Source: Streptomyces sp. 135
GTDB lineage: Bacteria > Actinomycetota > Actinomycetes > Streptomycetales > Streptomycetaceae
Direction of reading: 5' to 3'
Assembly: GCF_020026305.1 (NCBI RefSeq)
Contig: NZ_CP075691.1
Coordinates: 8,487,415 to 8,551,414 of the forward strand
DNA length: 64,000 nt
Below, one piece after another: positions 9,515 to 17,319 of this stretch; positions within the stretch are counted from its first letter, which is position 1; the number at the start of each line of letters is the position of its first letter. Made by a program: the position numbers and the translations under genes. The notes beneath the pieces were generated by a model. It saw only the letters and a program-made list of their open reading frames with translations, ran no database searches and was not told the DNA's origin.

Positions 9515-10120
9515 TCAGGCCGCGTAGGGGCGGACGGTCTTGCCGTCGCGCAGGGTGTGGCCCCACCAGGCGAGCTGGTCGAGCATCGTCTTGGCGGCGG
9601 ACTCCGGCCCCGTCGGGTCGGACAACCTGCCGGACTCGTCGAAGCAGCTCCACACGCCGTGGAAGCTGACGGTGTCGCGCACCGTCACCGCGTGCAGCTC
9701 CGCGAAGACCTGCCGCAGCTGTTCGACGGCGCGCAGGCCACCCGCCATCCCGCCGTAGCTGACGAAGCCCACCGGCTTCGCGCGCCACTCGGCGTAATGC
9801 CAGTCGATGGCGGTCTTCAGCGTCGCGGGGAAGCTGTGGTTGTACTCCGGCGTGACGACCACGAAGGCGTCGGCCGCGTCGAGCCGCGGTGTGATCCCGG
9901 CGACCTCCGGTCCGCGCTGGTCGGAGAGCCCGTCCGGCAGTCGCGCCTCGGCCAGGTCGATCACGTCCACGTCCAGGTCGTCGCGCCGGGAGACCAGCTC
10001 GGTGAACCAGCGGGCGACGGTGGGCGCGAAGCGGCCCTCACGGGTACTGGCGACGATGACGGCCACCTTCAGGCGCTCGCCGCGTCGGCTCTCACTGCCA
10101 TGGCTCATGTCTGCGCTCAT
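9515..10120 (-). CDS. NADPH-dependent FMN reductase
   Basis: 201 residues; the core probably begins at LKVAVIVASTREGRFAPTVA, the flavodoxin-like phosphate-binding loop of the NADPH-dependent FMN reductase family. The family signature VVVTPEYNHSFPATLKTAIDW is intact, as is KPVGFVSYGGMAGGLRAVEQL. It reduces FMN, quinones or similar acceptors in the cytosol. It is the promoter-proximal gene of the leftward redox unit and diverges from an MFS exporter across 180 bases that hold a long inverted repeat. Confidence 0.94.
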   Translation of the reverse strand: MSADMSHGSESRRGERLKVAVIVASTREGRFAPTVARWFTELVSRRDDLDVDVIDLAEARLPDGLSDQRGPEVAGITPRLDAADAFVVVTPEYNHSFPATLKTAIDWHYAEWRAKPVGFVSYGGMAGGLRAVEQLRQVFAELHAVTVRDTVSFHGVWSCFDESGRLSDPTGPESAAKTMLDQLAWWGHTLRDGKTVRPYAA

Positions 10121-10185
10121 GTCCGCTCCTCGGTCGGTGGTGTGCTTTCCGGCACCGACGAAGCTACGGAGCCCGCCCCCGTCCG

Positions 10186-10269
10186 CGCCTCTGTCGCACG
10201 ACCGGGTTCGCTACCTGCGCAGGGCCTAGGACGACCGGCGGAGTACACCCCGGTCATCCGACAGAGGCG
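10186..10269. promoter_or_regulatory. Long inverted repeat in the reductase/MFS divergent promoter region
   Basis: Two 21-base arms (10186-10206 and 10249-10269) match at 18 positions in inverted orientation and differ only in their three central bases. Each arm carries CGCCTCTGTCG and GACCGGG blocks. The 42-base spacer would hold the two divergent promoters, so one regulator bound at both arms could control both directions. Confidence 0.55.
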
Positions 10270-10300
10270 GGCGCGGGCCCCGCTCCCTACCGTCGCCCCC

Positions 10301-11806
10301 ATGACGAACGAAGCCGCAACGGACGCCCGCGACAAGCCGGTTGACGCACCTCGCTGGGGAGCCGTCTACGTGATGGCCCTGGCCATGCTGATGGTCACCC
10401 TGGAGATAAGTCTCTCGGCGGTCACCCTGCCGTCCATCGGCCGGGAACTCGACGTCGGCAGCGGAGCGGTGAAGTGGGTGGTCCTCGCCTACGCACTGCC
10501 CACCGCGGCGCTCGCCATCCCCGCCGGACGCTGGGTGGACCGTGCGGACACCCGGCGCGTCTTCCTCACGGCGGTCGCCGCCGTGGGGCTGACCAGTGTC
10601 CTCGCGGCGCTCGCGCCGACCTTCTGGGTCCTGCTGGCCGCCCGTGTCCTCCAGGGCGCGGCGGGTGCCATGGTCGTCGCCCTCTACATGCCGGTGGTCG
10701 CGGCGAGCGTCCCGGCGAAGCTGCGCGGCCGGGCTCTCGGCTACGTCGCCACGATCATGCCGATCGGCTCGATGGCCGGATCCGCGCTGGGCGGTTTCGT
10801 CGCCGACGCCCACGGCTGGCGGCCGGTGTTCCTCGTCAAGATCCCGGTGCTGCTGGTGGTGTGGTGGCTCGGCTCGTGGCTGCTGCCGCGAGGCCGCGGC
10901 GGACTGCCGGCGCCCGACCGGACGTTGCTCACCGACGTCCTGGTCCTCGGCGGCGCGGTCACCGCGCTTTTGCTCGCGTTCGACCGGGTCGAGAACGGTT
11001 CGGCGTACGTCGCGGGGGTGCTGGCCCTCGGTGCGGCCGGGCTCGCGGTGGTGTGGACGCGGCTGCGGTCGTCGAGGCCGATCGTCGCCCTCGTGAAGCG
11101 GCCCGCGTTCGGACTGCCGCTGCTCTCCTTGCAGTTGGCGGGCACCTTCGTCGGGCTCTCGCTCTTCCTGCTGCCGTTCTTCGTCGCCGACGTCCTGCAC
11201 GCGGGCGCCGATCTGATGGGCCTCGCCATGATCTTCCTGGTGGGCGGGGTCGCCGCGGGCTCGTCGCTCAGCGGTCGCCTGACGGAACGGTACGCGCCGC
11301 ATCTGCTCGCCGGGGCCGGCGGCGCCCTCACCCTCGCCGGGCTGCTCTCGACCCTGTCCCTCGACGCGCACTCGGGCCTCGTGGACCTGGCCTGGCGGCT
11401 CGCGCTCATCGGCTTCGGGCAGGGCGTGTTCGGCGCCCCCAACAACACGGCGATGCTGGCCGCCACCCCGGCGGGCATGATCGGCACGGGCGGCGGCGTG
11501 GCGGCGACGGTCCGCACCCTGGCGTTCACGGTGGGCCCGGCGGTCGCGTCCCTCGCGTACGGCCTCGGCGGGGGAGGGGCCCGGGGGTTCCGTACGGGAG
11601 TGGTCGTCCTCGCGGCCTTGCAGGTGGCCGGAGTGCTGGCGGTGGCGGCGGGCCGGGCGGCGTCCCGCCCAGCGGGGCCAAGGGGTTCGACGGACTCAAC
11701 GGTCTCAACGGGCTCAGCGGCCCCCGCGGGCTCACCGGACGCAGCTGATTCGGCTCCCGGCGGCAGCCGACCGGCGCCTTCGGTGGAGCGCGCGGCGCGG
11801 GCCTGA
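10301..11806 (+). CDS. MFS drug-type exporter (DHA2-like)
   Basis: 501 residues beginning MTNEAATDARDKPVDAPRWG. About 14 hydrophobic segments can be counted, starting VYVMALAMLMVTLEISLSAV. Motif A appears as AGRWVDRADTRRVF and motif C-like Gly/Pro-rich text as YVATIMPIGSMAGSALGG. This is the layout of 14-helix proton-driven drug exporters in the cytoplasmic membrane. The Ser/Thr-rich tail after residue 450 is low complexity. The divergent pairing with an FMN reductase suggests a response to redox-active or quinone compounds, which is inference. Confidence 0.9.
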   Translation: MTNEAATDARDKPVDAPRWGAVYVMALAMLMVTLEISLSAVTLPSIGRELDVGSGAVKWVVLAYALPTAALAIPAGRWVDRADTRRVFLTAVAAVGLTSVLAALAPTFWVLLAARVLQGAAGAMVVALYMPVVAASVPAKLRGRALGYVATIMPIGSMAGSALGGFVADAHGWRPVFLVKIPVLLVVWWLGSWLLPRGRGGLPAPDRTLLTDVLVLGGAVTALLLAFDRVENGSAYVAGVLALGAAGLAVVWTRLRSSRPIVALVKRPAFGLPLLSLQLAGTFVGLSLFLLPFFVADVLHAGADLMGLAMIFLVGGVAAGSSLSGRLTERYAPHLLAGAGGALTLAGLLSTLSLDAHSGLVDLAWRLALIGFGQGVFGAPNNTAMLAATPAGMIGTGGGVAATVRTLAFTVGPAVASLAYGLGGGGARGFRTGVVVLAALQVAGVLAVAAGRAASRPAGPRGSTDSTVSTGSAAPAGSPDAADSAPGGSRPAPSVERAARA

Positions 11807-11970
11807 CGGGTGCATCGGTCCGGGGCGGGCTCGCGCGCCCCTCGCCGTGTACGCCGGTGCGCGCCCGGGCAGGAAGCACCGGACGGCCACGGCGGCACAC
11901 GCAGGCGGCGGAACAGGCCACGGCAGGGGAGGGCCGCGCCGCGGCACCGGACCAGGAGGAGTCGGACACC

Positions 11971-12834
11971 ATGGCACACCACACGGCCCAGGACTGGGAG
12001 TTCACCGACGACCGGGACCACCTGGTGAGGGCACCACGCCGCCCGGCCAGGCTGGTCGCCTACCTGCCGACGGCCGCCGCGCTGCACGACCACGGCATAC
12101 GCCCCGCCGGCGTCTTCGGCTCCGCGCACGACGACCCCGCCCTACCGGATCCGGCCAAGTCGGGCAGCCTGCCGCTCGCCGACGTCACCTACTTCGGAGC
12201 GGGCTCCGCGCTCGACCTGGACGCGCTTCTCGCCGCGGCGCCCGACCTGGTCATCGCGCTCACCTACGGCGGCGGTCAGGTCTACGGCATCGATCCGGAG
12301 GCCGCCAAGCACCTGGAGGAGCGGGTCCCGCTCGCCGTGCTCGACGTAGGCCGCGGCCGTAGCCTCGCCGGGATCAGGGGCCGCCTCACCGCCCTCGCGC
12401 GCAGCCTCGGGGCACATGAGCAGGCTGACGCGGAGGCCGAACTCCTCGCTGCCGAGCGCCGGTTGAGCGACGTGGCGACCGGTGCCGTACGGCCGAGGGT
12501 GCTCGCCCTCTCGCCGGCGGGGCCCGACTCCGTCCACTTGGCGAGGCCCTACGCCTGGCCCGACCTCGCCGCGCTCACCGGACTCGGTGTCGGCCTCGTG
12601 GACCCCGAGTCCGGGCAGGGCGCCAACTGGTCCACGACCGGCTGGGCCGAGGCGGGCGCGCTGGAGCCCGACCTCGTGCTCACCGACGTACGGTCCAACG
12701 CGGCCCGGCTCGGCGACGCCCTCGGGACAGGCATCCGCACGCTGCCCTGGAACCCCGAACTGCCGCCCAGCGCACGGGAACACGCCCGCTTCTACGCCGC
12801 GCTCGCCGACGCGCTGGAGGACGTGCGCCCCTGA
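11971..12834 (+). CDS. ABC transporter substrate-binding-like protein (FepB/BtuF family), no signal peptide
   Basis: 287 residues from the ATG at 11971, preceded by an AGGAGG; longer upstream starts are not needed. The fold reads as an iron-complex binding protein: VAYLPTAAALHDHGI, then LDALLAAAPDLVIAL and WAEAGALEPDLVLTDVR. The N-terminus (MAHHTAQDWEFTDDRDHLV) is hydrophilic, with no signal peptide or lipobox Cys. No permease or ATPase gene is adjacent. It is either cytoplasmic or dependent on another start; a role in siderophore or metal handling is family-based only. Confidence 0.78.
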   Translation: MAHHTAQDWEFTDDRDHLVRAPRRPARLVAYLPTAAALHDHGIRPAGVFGSAHDDPALPDPAKSGSLPLADVTYFGAGSALDLDALLAAAPDLVIALTYGGGQVYGIDPEAAKHLEERVPLAVLDVGRGRSLAGIRGRLTALARSLGAHEQADAEAELLAAERRLSDVATGAVRPRVLALSPAGPDSVHLARPYAWPDLAALTGLGVGLVDPESGQGANWSTTGWAEAGALEPDLVLTDVRSNAARLGDALGTGIRTLPWNPELPPSAREHARFYAALADALEDVRP

Positions 12835-12838
12835 GGAA

Positions 12839-13010
12839 GTGTCCGACCCCAGAGTGGCCGCCGTGCCCGTGTTCGAGGAGTACGCCGAGCAGTTGCCTGA
12901 CCAACTACCCCACGGAGTGGTGGCATTGGGCGTACGGCGACCGCTATTGGGCACTGCTGTCCGGGGCGGAGTCCGCGCCGTACGGACCCCGGGACGTGGA
13001 ATCCAGGTAG
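12839..13010 (+). pseudogene. Remnant of an M15/VanX-like D-Ala-D-Ala dipeptidase
   Basis: A GTG at 12839 behind GAGGAA begins VSDPRVAAVPV, the usual N-terminus of Streptomyces M15 dipeptidases. Some 20 codons later, in another frame (12897 on), the text reads LTNYPTEWWHWAYGDRYW, the C-terminal zinc/catalytic segment of the same family, and ends ESAPYGPRDVESR at a TAG at 13008-13010. The intervening roughly 170 codons are deleted. The 3' end overlaps the MerR gene on the other strand. Confidence 0.75.
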
Positions 13011-13819
13011 CGGTGCAGACGGCCCGCGCCCTCCAGCATCGCCCGCGTCCGCGCGTTCAGCGTGGTCTCCCGCTGGGCCAGGGCCGCCCGGAGCGCCGCG
13101 ACGCCGCCGCTGCGGCGCAGGTCGTCGAGGACCGGCCGGATCTGCGTGAAGAGGTAGTGGCTCTGCCGCAGCAGGTGCACCACGCGGGCGTCGCGCACAT
13201 CGGCCGGCAGGTACGAGCGGTAGCGTGTGCCCGGATCGCGTGAGGGCGTGAGCAGCCCGGCCGACTCCCACACCCGCAGGGCGGAGGCACGCACGCCCAG
13301 ATGGGCGGCCACCTCACCGATGCGCAGCCGCGAGCGCGGCAGGGCGGGGGCGCCGGGCCCCGCCTCGGCGACGGCCTCCAGGGCCCGACCGGTCGCCCGC
13401 AGGGAGCGCCGCTGCTCGTGCAGCGCGGCGTGCCCCGCGTCGATGAGCGCGAGCGCCTGCGGTACGTCCCCCTCGTGCACCGCCCGCATGACCGCCCGGG
13501 CGGTGCCGGGACCGTGTCCGCGGACCAGGGCCCGGTAGGTGAGCAGGGCCTGCCGGTGGCTGTCGTCGAACCTGCGGTACCCGGCGGGGGAGCGTGGCGC
13601 GGGCGGCAGGATCCCCGCGTCCGCGTAATTCCGGATCTGCTGCGTGGAGACCCCCGCCGCACGCGCCAGGTCGACCGGGCGCAGCCGCTCGGCCCCCGCT
13701 TGCCGCGCGGCGCCGCCTTCCTCACGCTCCGCGCCACCGGCCTCGCTCCGGATGCCGCCCGCCGTCTCCCGCGCAGGACCGGCCGGGGCGCCGCCGCTTG
13801 CTTCCTGACGGCTCATCAA
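12944..13819 (-). CDS. MerR-family regulator with two MerR-type HTH domains
   Basis: 291 residues. A Gly/Ala/Glu-rich leader (about 1-42) is followed by a first winged HTH, LRPVDLARAAGVSTQQIRNY with AGYRRFDDSHRQ. A helical stretch and then a second, separate MerR-type HTH follow (RLRIGEVAAHLGVRASALRV with YRSYLPADVRDARVVHLLRQ). Most MerR proteins have one HTH and an effector domain; here the second HTH seems to take that place. No Cys-rich metal site is visible. An inverted repeat at 13933-13950 is a candidate operator. The inducer is unknown. Confidence 0.88.
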   Translation of the reverse strand: MMSRQEASGGAPAGPARETAGGIRSEAGGAEREEGGAARQAGAERLRPVDLARAAGVSTQQIRNYADAGILPPAPRSPAGYRRFDDSHRQALLTYRALVRGHGPGTARAVMRAVHEGDVPQALALIDAGHAALHEQRRSLRATGRALEAVAEAGPGAPALPRSRLRIGEVAAHLGVRASALRVWESAGLLTPSRDPGTRYRSYLPADVRDARVVHLLRQSHYLFTQIRPVLDDLRRSGGVAALRAALAQRETTLNARTRAMLEGAGRLHRYLDSTSRGPYGADSAPDSSAQ

Positions 13820-14125
13820 CGACCTTTCCGGTGGCGTTCCGCCACCCCGATGCGCAGGTTACCGGGGGAGTCGCGGTGTGCGGGGCGAGGGCCGCGTACA
13901 GCAGGGAACACTCGAACACCAGCCGTCTGGACGATCTTGACTTGAAGATCACTACTGGCCCGTAGGCGAGACCGGGCCAGGTTGATCCACATCCCCTGTG
14001 ACCCTATAAGCTCCGTTGTAGCGCGGCGTGTTGACGCGATGGTGCTCCGCCGCACCCTGCCGTGTCGCCGCCCTGGGCGGCATTCCGTTTCCGGTTGTCT
14101 CCCGTTCGAGCGCGTTGGTTTGAGG
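13820..14125. promoter_or_regulatory. Gene-free stretch upstream of MerR with two inverted repeats
   Basis: About 300 bases with no credible gene. A tight hairpin GGTGGCG-TTC-CGCCACC lies at 13830-13846, directly 5' of the MerR gene. A second inverted repeat GATCTT-N6-AAGATC lies at 13933-13950 in a locally AT-richer segment, which suits a MerR operator placed between promoter elements. The rest shows no recognisable signal. Confidence 0.45.
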
Positions 14126-14380
14126 ATGCAGATGGAACTAGCCACTCCGCCACCGGCGGCGGCCCGAGAGTCCAAGGCCTGGCGCGCCTGATGGCTGTTG
14201 CCGCTCGGCTTAGGCGCGGGCACCTTCGCCACCGCGGTGGCCGGGCCCGACGAGGCCCGCATACCCGTGGTCCTGGTCGGACTCGGCATGAGCGCCGCCA
14301 CCACTTTCTGTGTACGGCTCCTGCTGCGCTCGCGCGGTGAGCTGGGCCGGGCCGCCGAGCAGGTCAAGGCGGTACAGATG
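14126..14380 (+). pseudogene. Fragment resembling the N-terminal membrane part of a sensor kinase
   Basis: Reading from the ATG at 14126 gives MQMELATPPPAAARESKAWR, then an in-frame TGA at 14189-14191. The same frame continues with WLLPLGLGAGTFATAVAG and IPVVLVGLGMSAATTFCV, two hydrophobic spans followed by RSRGELGRAAEQVKAVQ, a helix typical of sensor linkers. No histidine kinase catalytic motif follows; instead the frame runs into P450 sequence. The sensor assignment is weak. Confidence 0.4.
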
Positions 14381-14932
14381 AACACGCAGCTGCGCACCTC
14401 CGGCCACGACACGGGCGACATGCTCTCGATGCTGATGCTGATGCTGATGCTGATGCTGATGCTGATGCTGATGCGGGCCGAGGACGAGGAGACCGGCGAG
14501 CCGCTGACGGGGCACCAGATCTGCTCGGAGATCCTCACGTTGGCAGTCGCGGGCACCGAGACCACGGCATCGGTCCTCTCCTGGATCCTCTACGAACTCG
14601 CCCGCAACCCCGAGGTCGACCAGCGCCTCCAGGCCGAACTGGACGAGGTGCTCGCGGACCGCCCGGTCACCTTCGAGGGCATCCCGAAGCTCCCCTACCT
14701 CCGCGACGTCATCACCGAGGCGCTGCGCCTGCACCACACCGGAGGCTCGTCACCCGGCGCACCCTCGCCCCGATCCGCCTCGGCGACCAGGAGATCCCGG
14801 CGGACACGGAATTGGCGTACTGCCAGCACGCCCTGCACCGCGACCCGGGCCTCTTCCCCGACCCGCTGCGCTTCGATCCAGAGCGTCCGCCCGGTGGCGA
14901 GGGCGACGGTGCGGCCCAGCACGCTGATGATG
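14381..14932 (+). pseudogene. Cytochrome P450 fragment carrying a hexanucleotide repeat
   Basis: The frame reads SGHDTGDMLS, then an (ATG CTG) tract at 14429-14473 (seven copies plus ATG) giving alternating Met-Leu. It continues with RAEDEETGEPLTGHQI and the I-helix oxygen-binding motif AVAGTETTAS, then EALRLHH, the ExxR region. Near 14745 the frame shifts, and the continuation in another frame is LVTRRTLAPIRLG, AYCQHALHRDPGLFPDP and LRFDPERP. The sequence stops being P450-like there, so the heme-ligand Cys loop is absent. The first half of the enzyme is also missing. It is non-functional. Confidence 0.85.
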
Positions 14933-14980
14933 ACGGCGGGCCACAGGCGGACCTGACACGCTCGGCTGCCGACGGGGGAC

Positions 14981-15592
14981 TCATCCGTCCCGCTCGTCCG
15001 CTGCGCGGCGCGCGCGCAGCGTCCGTACCTTGTGGAGGTTGCCGCAGTGCTCCATCGAGCACCAGCGGCGGCGGCCGGGGCGGGAGGTGTCGACGTAGAT
15101 CAGGTGACAGTTGTCGGACGCGCAGACGCGGACGCGGTGCGCGAACGGCCCCGTCAGCAGTTCGACGGCGTCCCGCGCGACGGTGGAGAGCAGCCCCGGC
15201 CCGTCGCAGTCCCGTGCCCAGCGGCGCTCACCGTCCGGTCCGACGGCGGGGACCAGCGGCGGACGGGCCGCCGCTTCGTTGACGGTGCCGAGGTCGGCCG
15301 GGGCGGCGCTCCCGCCCTCGGCCCGGGCCGTCGTCACCCGGAACAGCGCGTCCCGCAGCCGCCGCGCGTGCGCCACGTCAGCCGCGGACACCTCCAGGGC
15401 GGGTGTCGGCGTCAGCCGCGAGCGCCCGGCCCAGGCGGCCAGGTCCTCGGGGGCGTGCAGCGTCTCGTAGCGGCGGAACGCGCCGGGGCCTCCGGTGGTC
15501 AGCAGCTCCAGGCAGAGCGCACCCGGGTCGAAGCGGTACGTGGCGCCGCTGTGGGCGCGCATCAGGATGCCGGGGGCCGCGGGCGATGCCAT
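14981..15592 (-). CDS. ABATE/CGNR zinc-finger DNA-binding protein
   Basis: 203 residues. The N-terminal stress-responsive ABATE-type domain begins YRFDPGALCLELLTTGG. The C-terminal CGNR zinc finger has its four cysteines in VCASDNCHLIYVD and WCSMEHCGNLHKVRTLRAR. Such proteins are presumed transcription factors. The ATG at 15592 sits against an inverted repeat (15593-15613) shared with the divergent F420-type gene, which fits autoregulation. A later internal Met (MRAHSGATYRF) is an alternative start. Confidence 0.88.
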   Translation of the reverse strand: MASPAAPGILMRAHSGATYRFDPGALCLELLTTGGPGAFRRYETLHAPEDLAAWAGRSRLTPTPALEVSAADVAHARRLRDALFRVTTARAEGGSAAPADLGTVNEAAARPPLVPAVGPDGERRWARDCDGPGLLSTVARDAVELLTGPFAHRVRVCASDNCHLIYVDTSRPGRRRWCSMEHCGNLHKVRTLRARRAADERDG

Positions 15593-15613
15593 GTAACTAC
15601 CATAAGCGGTTAC
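15593..15613. promoter_or_regulatory. GTAAC-N11-GTTAC inverted repeat between divergent genes
   Basis: The arms abut the start codon of the CGNR gene and lie about 35 bases before the F420-type gene. The element is AT-rich relative to its surroundings. It is a natural operator candidate for the CGNR protein. Confidence 0.45.
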
Positions 15614-15648
15614 GTCGCCCGCGCCCCGCGCGGCTTACACTCCCCGGC

Positions 15649-16041
15649 ATGGACGACACTCCCTGGGCACGGCTCGGCGCCGGAAAGTACCTGCTGGTCA
15701 GCAGTTACCGAAAGGACGGCACCCTCGTGCCGAGCCCCGTCTGGGTCGTCCCGGACGGCGACGCCCTCGGGATCTGGACCGCCGGGGACTCGTGGAAGGT
15801 GAAGCGCATCCGCCGGCGCGCGGACGTCATGGTCGGCCCGTGTGACCTGCGGGGCAATCCGACGGGCAAGCAGGTGCCCGCCACCGCCGAGATCTGCCCG
15901 CCCGAGGTCACCGCGGGCTACCGCCGCCTCATCGCCCGCAAGTACGGGGTGATCGGCTTCCTCACGCTGCTCGGCAGCAGGCTACGGCGCGGGCTGAAGG
16001 GCACGGTCGGCATCCGCATCACGCCCGCGCCGCCGCGCTGA
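15649..16041 (+). CDS. PPOX-class F420-dependent oxidoreductase (Rv2061-like)
   Basis: 130 residues, the usual length of the small split-barrel PPOX/F420 family. The start MDDTPWARLGAGKYLLVSSY leads into VPSPVWVVPDGDALGIWTAG and WKVKRIRRRADVMVGPCDLRG, which match the TIGR03666-type subgroup. It probably binds F420 or FMN as a dimer in the cytosol and reduces an unknown substrate. It is divergent from the CGNR regulator. Its stop is 22 bases from the convergent stop of the next gene. Confidence 0.85.
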   Translation: MDDTPWARLGAGKYLLVSSYRKDGTLVPSPVWVVPDGDALGIWTAGDSWKVKRIRRRADVMVGPCDLRGNPTGKQVPATAEICPPEVTAGYRRLIARKYGVIGFLTLLGSRLRRGLKGTVGIRITPAPPR

Positions 16042-16063
16042 CGGCCGCCTCCGCGGCCCTCCT

Positions 16064-17170
16064 TCAGGAAGCGCTCGGTTCCCGCGGCGCGGTCGCCGCC
16101 TGGAGGGCCGAGATGCACGCGCCGATGGCCTGCTGGAGGTCTTCGAGGCGGCGCACCATGTCGTCCTCGTAGATGTCCTGGATGTCCTCGGCGTTCTGGA
16201 TGTCGTCGAACGTCAGCTCCTCGAAGACCTTCGTCGCCTTCTGCAGGCTGCTGTAGAACTTCGCGCGCCGCTCCTGCACGCGCAGCGCCGGGTCGCTCTG
16301 GACGGTCTGCGCGACCAGGTCGCGCACCGTGTCGTACGCCTCACGCGCCCACTCGCCGGACTCCTCGCCGTCGTCCAGCTCGTCGATGAGGGACAGGTGC
16401 CGCTCGGCCTCCTCGCGCAGCTCTGCGGGGGCCTCGATCAGCTGGCCCGCGGGGGTCTTGACCTGGCCCTTCTCCACGATCTGGCGGACATAGCCGACGC
16501 GGTCGCCCGCCTTGGCCTCGGCGGCCACGGCCTTCTTGAGGTCGTCGGCGCGGACGATGTCGCGGACCAGCTCGGTGCGGAGCGCCGGGTCCTCCCCGAG
16601 GCGGTCCATCAGCGCCTTCCTCGCGGCCTCCGCGGTGCCGGGATCGGCGAGGATCGCGGCGCGCAGCGCGGTCGGGTTCTCCGCGACCTCCAGGGCCTTG
16701 GTCGGGCGGATGCCCTCGGCCTGGGCGGCCTCCGTGATGGCGTTGCCACGCGGGGTCAGGGCGCTGGAGCGGGAGGTGTAGTACGTCAGCCACACGTCGG
16801 CGTCGGGCAGCTCCACGTCCATGCCGGGAGCGAGCGCCTCGAAGTGCGGCACCATGCCGTCGTCGGCGGCCTTGTCCCACGCCTTGTAGTACCGCATGAC
16901 GCGGTCGGCCGAGCAGCCCGCGAGCTCGGCGAACTCCTTGGCCGAGATCTTCGGCGTCTCACCCGCGCCCTGACCGCCCGGGCGCACGCTGCGGGCGACC
17001 CTCAGGCCGAAGGCCCAGCCGCCGGTGCGCGCGTAGGCTCCGAAGGCGCGGGCGTCCTCGGCCACCAGGCGCGCCGTGTCGACGGCCGGGGCCGGGTCGG
17101 CGGCCGGGCCCGCCTCGGAGGCGGCGGCCTCGGGAGCGGCGGTCTCGGACGGGGCGATGGCTGCGGTCAC
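16064..17170 (-). CDS. Conserved actinobacterial protein with HTH-like segment, function unknown
   Basis: 368 residues from the GTG at 17170, which has AGGAGAG at good spacing; the upstream ATG at 17308 would run through the promoter region. An Ala/Glu/Pro-rich leader is followed by ISAKEFAELAGCSADRVMRY, which looks like a helix-turn-helix, and then long charged helices (AEEAR/ELREEAERH type) to the end. There is no signal peptide or membrane span. It is acidic and largely helical. I do not recognise a characterised family. A DNA-binding role is possible from the HTH-like part only. Confidence 0.75.
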   Translation of the reverse strand: MTAAIAPSETAAPEAAASEAGPAADPAPAVDTARLVAEDARAFGAYARTGGWAFGLRVARSVRPGGQGAGETPKISAKEFAELAGCSADRVMRYYKAWDKAADDGMVPHFEALAPGMDVELPDADVWLTYYTSRSSALTPRGNAITEAAQAEGIRPTKALEVAENPTALRAAILADPGTAEAARKALMDRLGEDPALRTELVRDIVRADDLKKAVAAEAKAGDRVGYVRQIVEKGQVKTPAGQLIEAPAELREEAERHLSLIDELDDGEESGEWAREAYDTVRDLVAQTVQSDPALRVQERRAKFYSSLQKATKVFEELTFDDIQNAEDIQDIYEDDMVRRLEDLQQAIGACISALQAATAPREPSAS

Positions 17171-17203
17171 GGAAGCTCTCCTGGTGTGACAGATGTGCGG
17201 AGG

Positions 17204-17232
17204 TTGACGCGATACTTTATCGCTCCTATTGG
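17204..17232 (+). promoter_or_regulatory. Candidate promoter and palindrome upstream of M13 peptidase
   Basis: TTGACG, 17 bases, TATTGG fits a housekeeping-type promoter about 90 bases before the ATG at 17320. A perfect GCGATA-CTT-TATCGC palindrome (17209-17223) lies in its spacer, where a repressor would block it. It also sits just upstream of the divergent gene. Confidence 0.45.
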
Positions 17233-17319
17233 GATGGTTTGCACACGAGTTGGCGGCGTGCTGCCACGCGTTGACGCCGGGCCTTCGCCCTGGGGCGACG
17301 GCTCGCATAGGGTGCGTGG

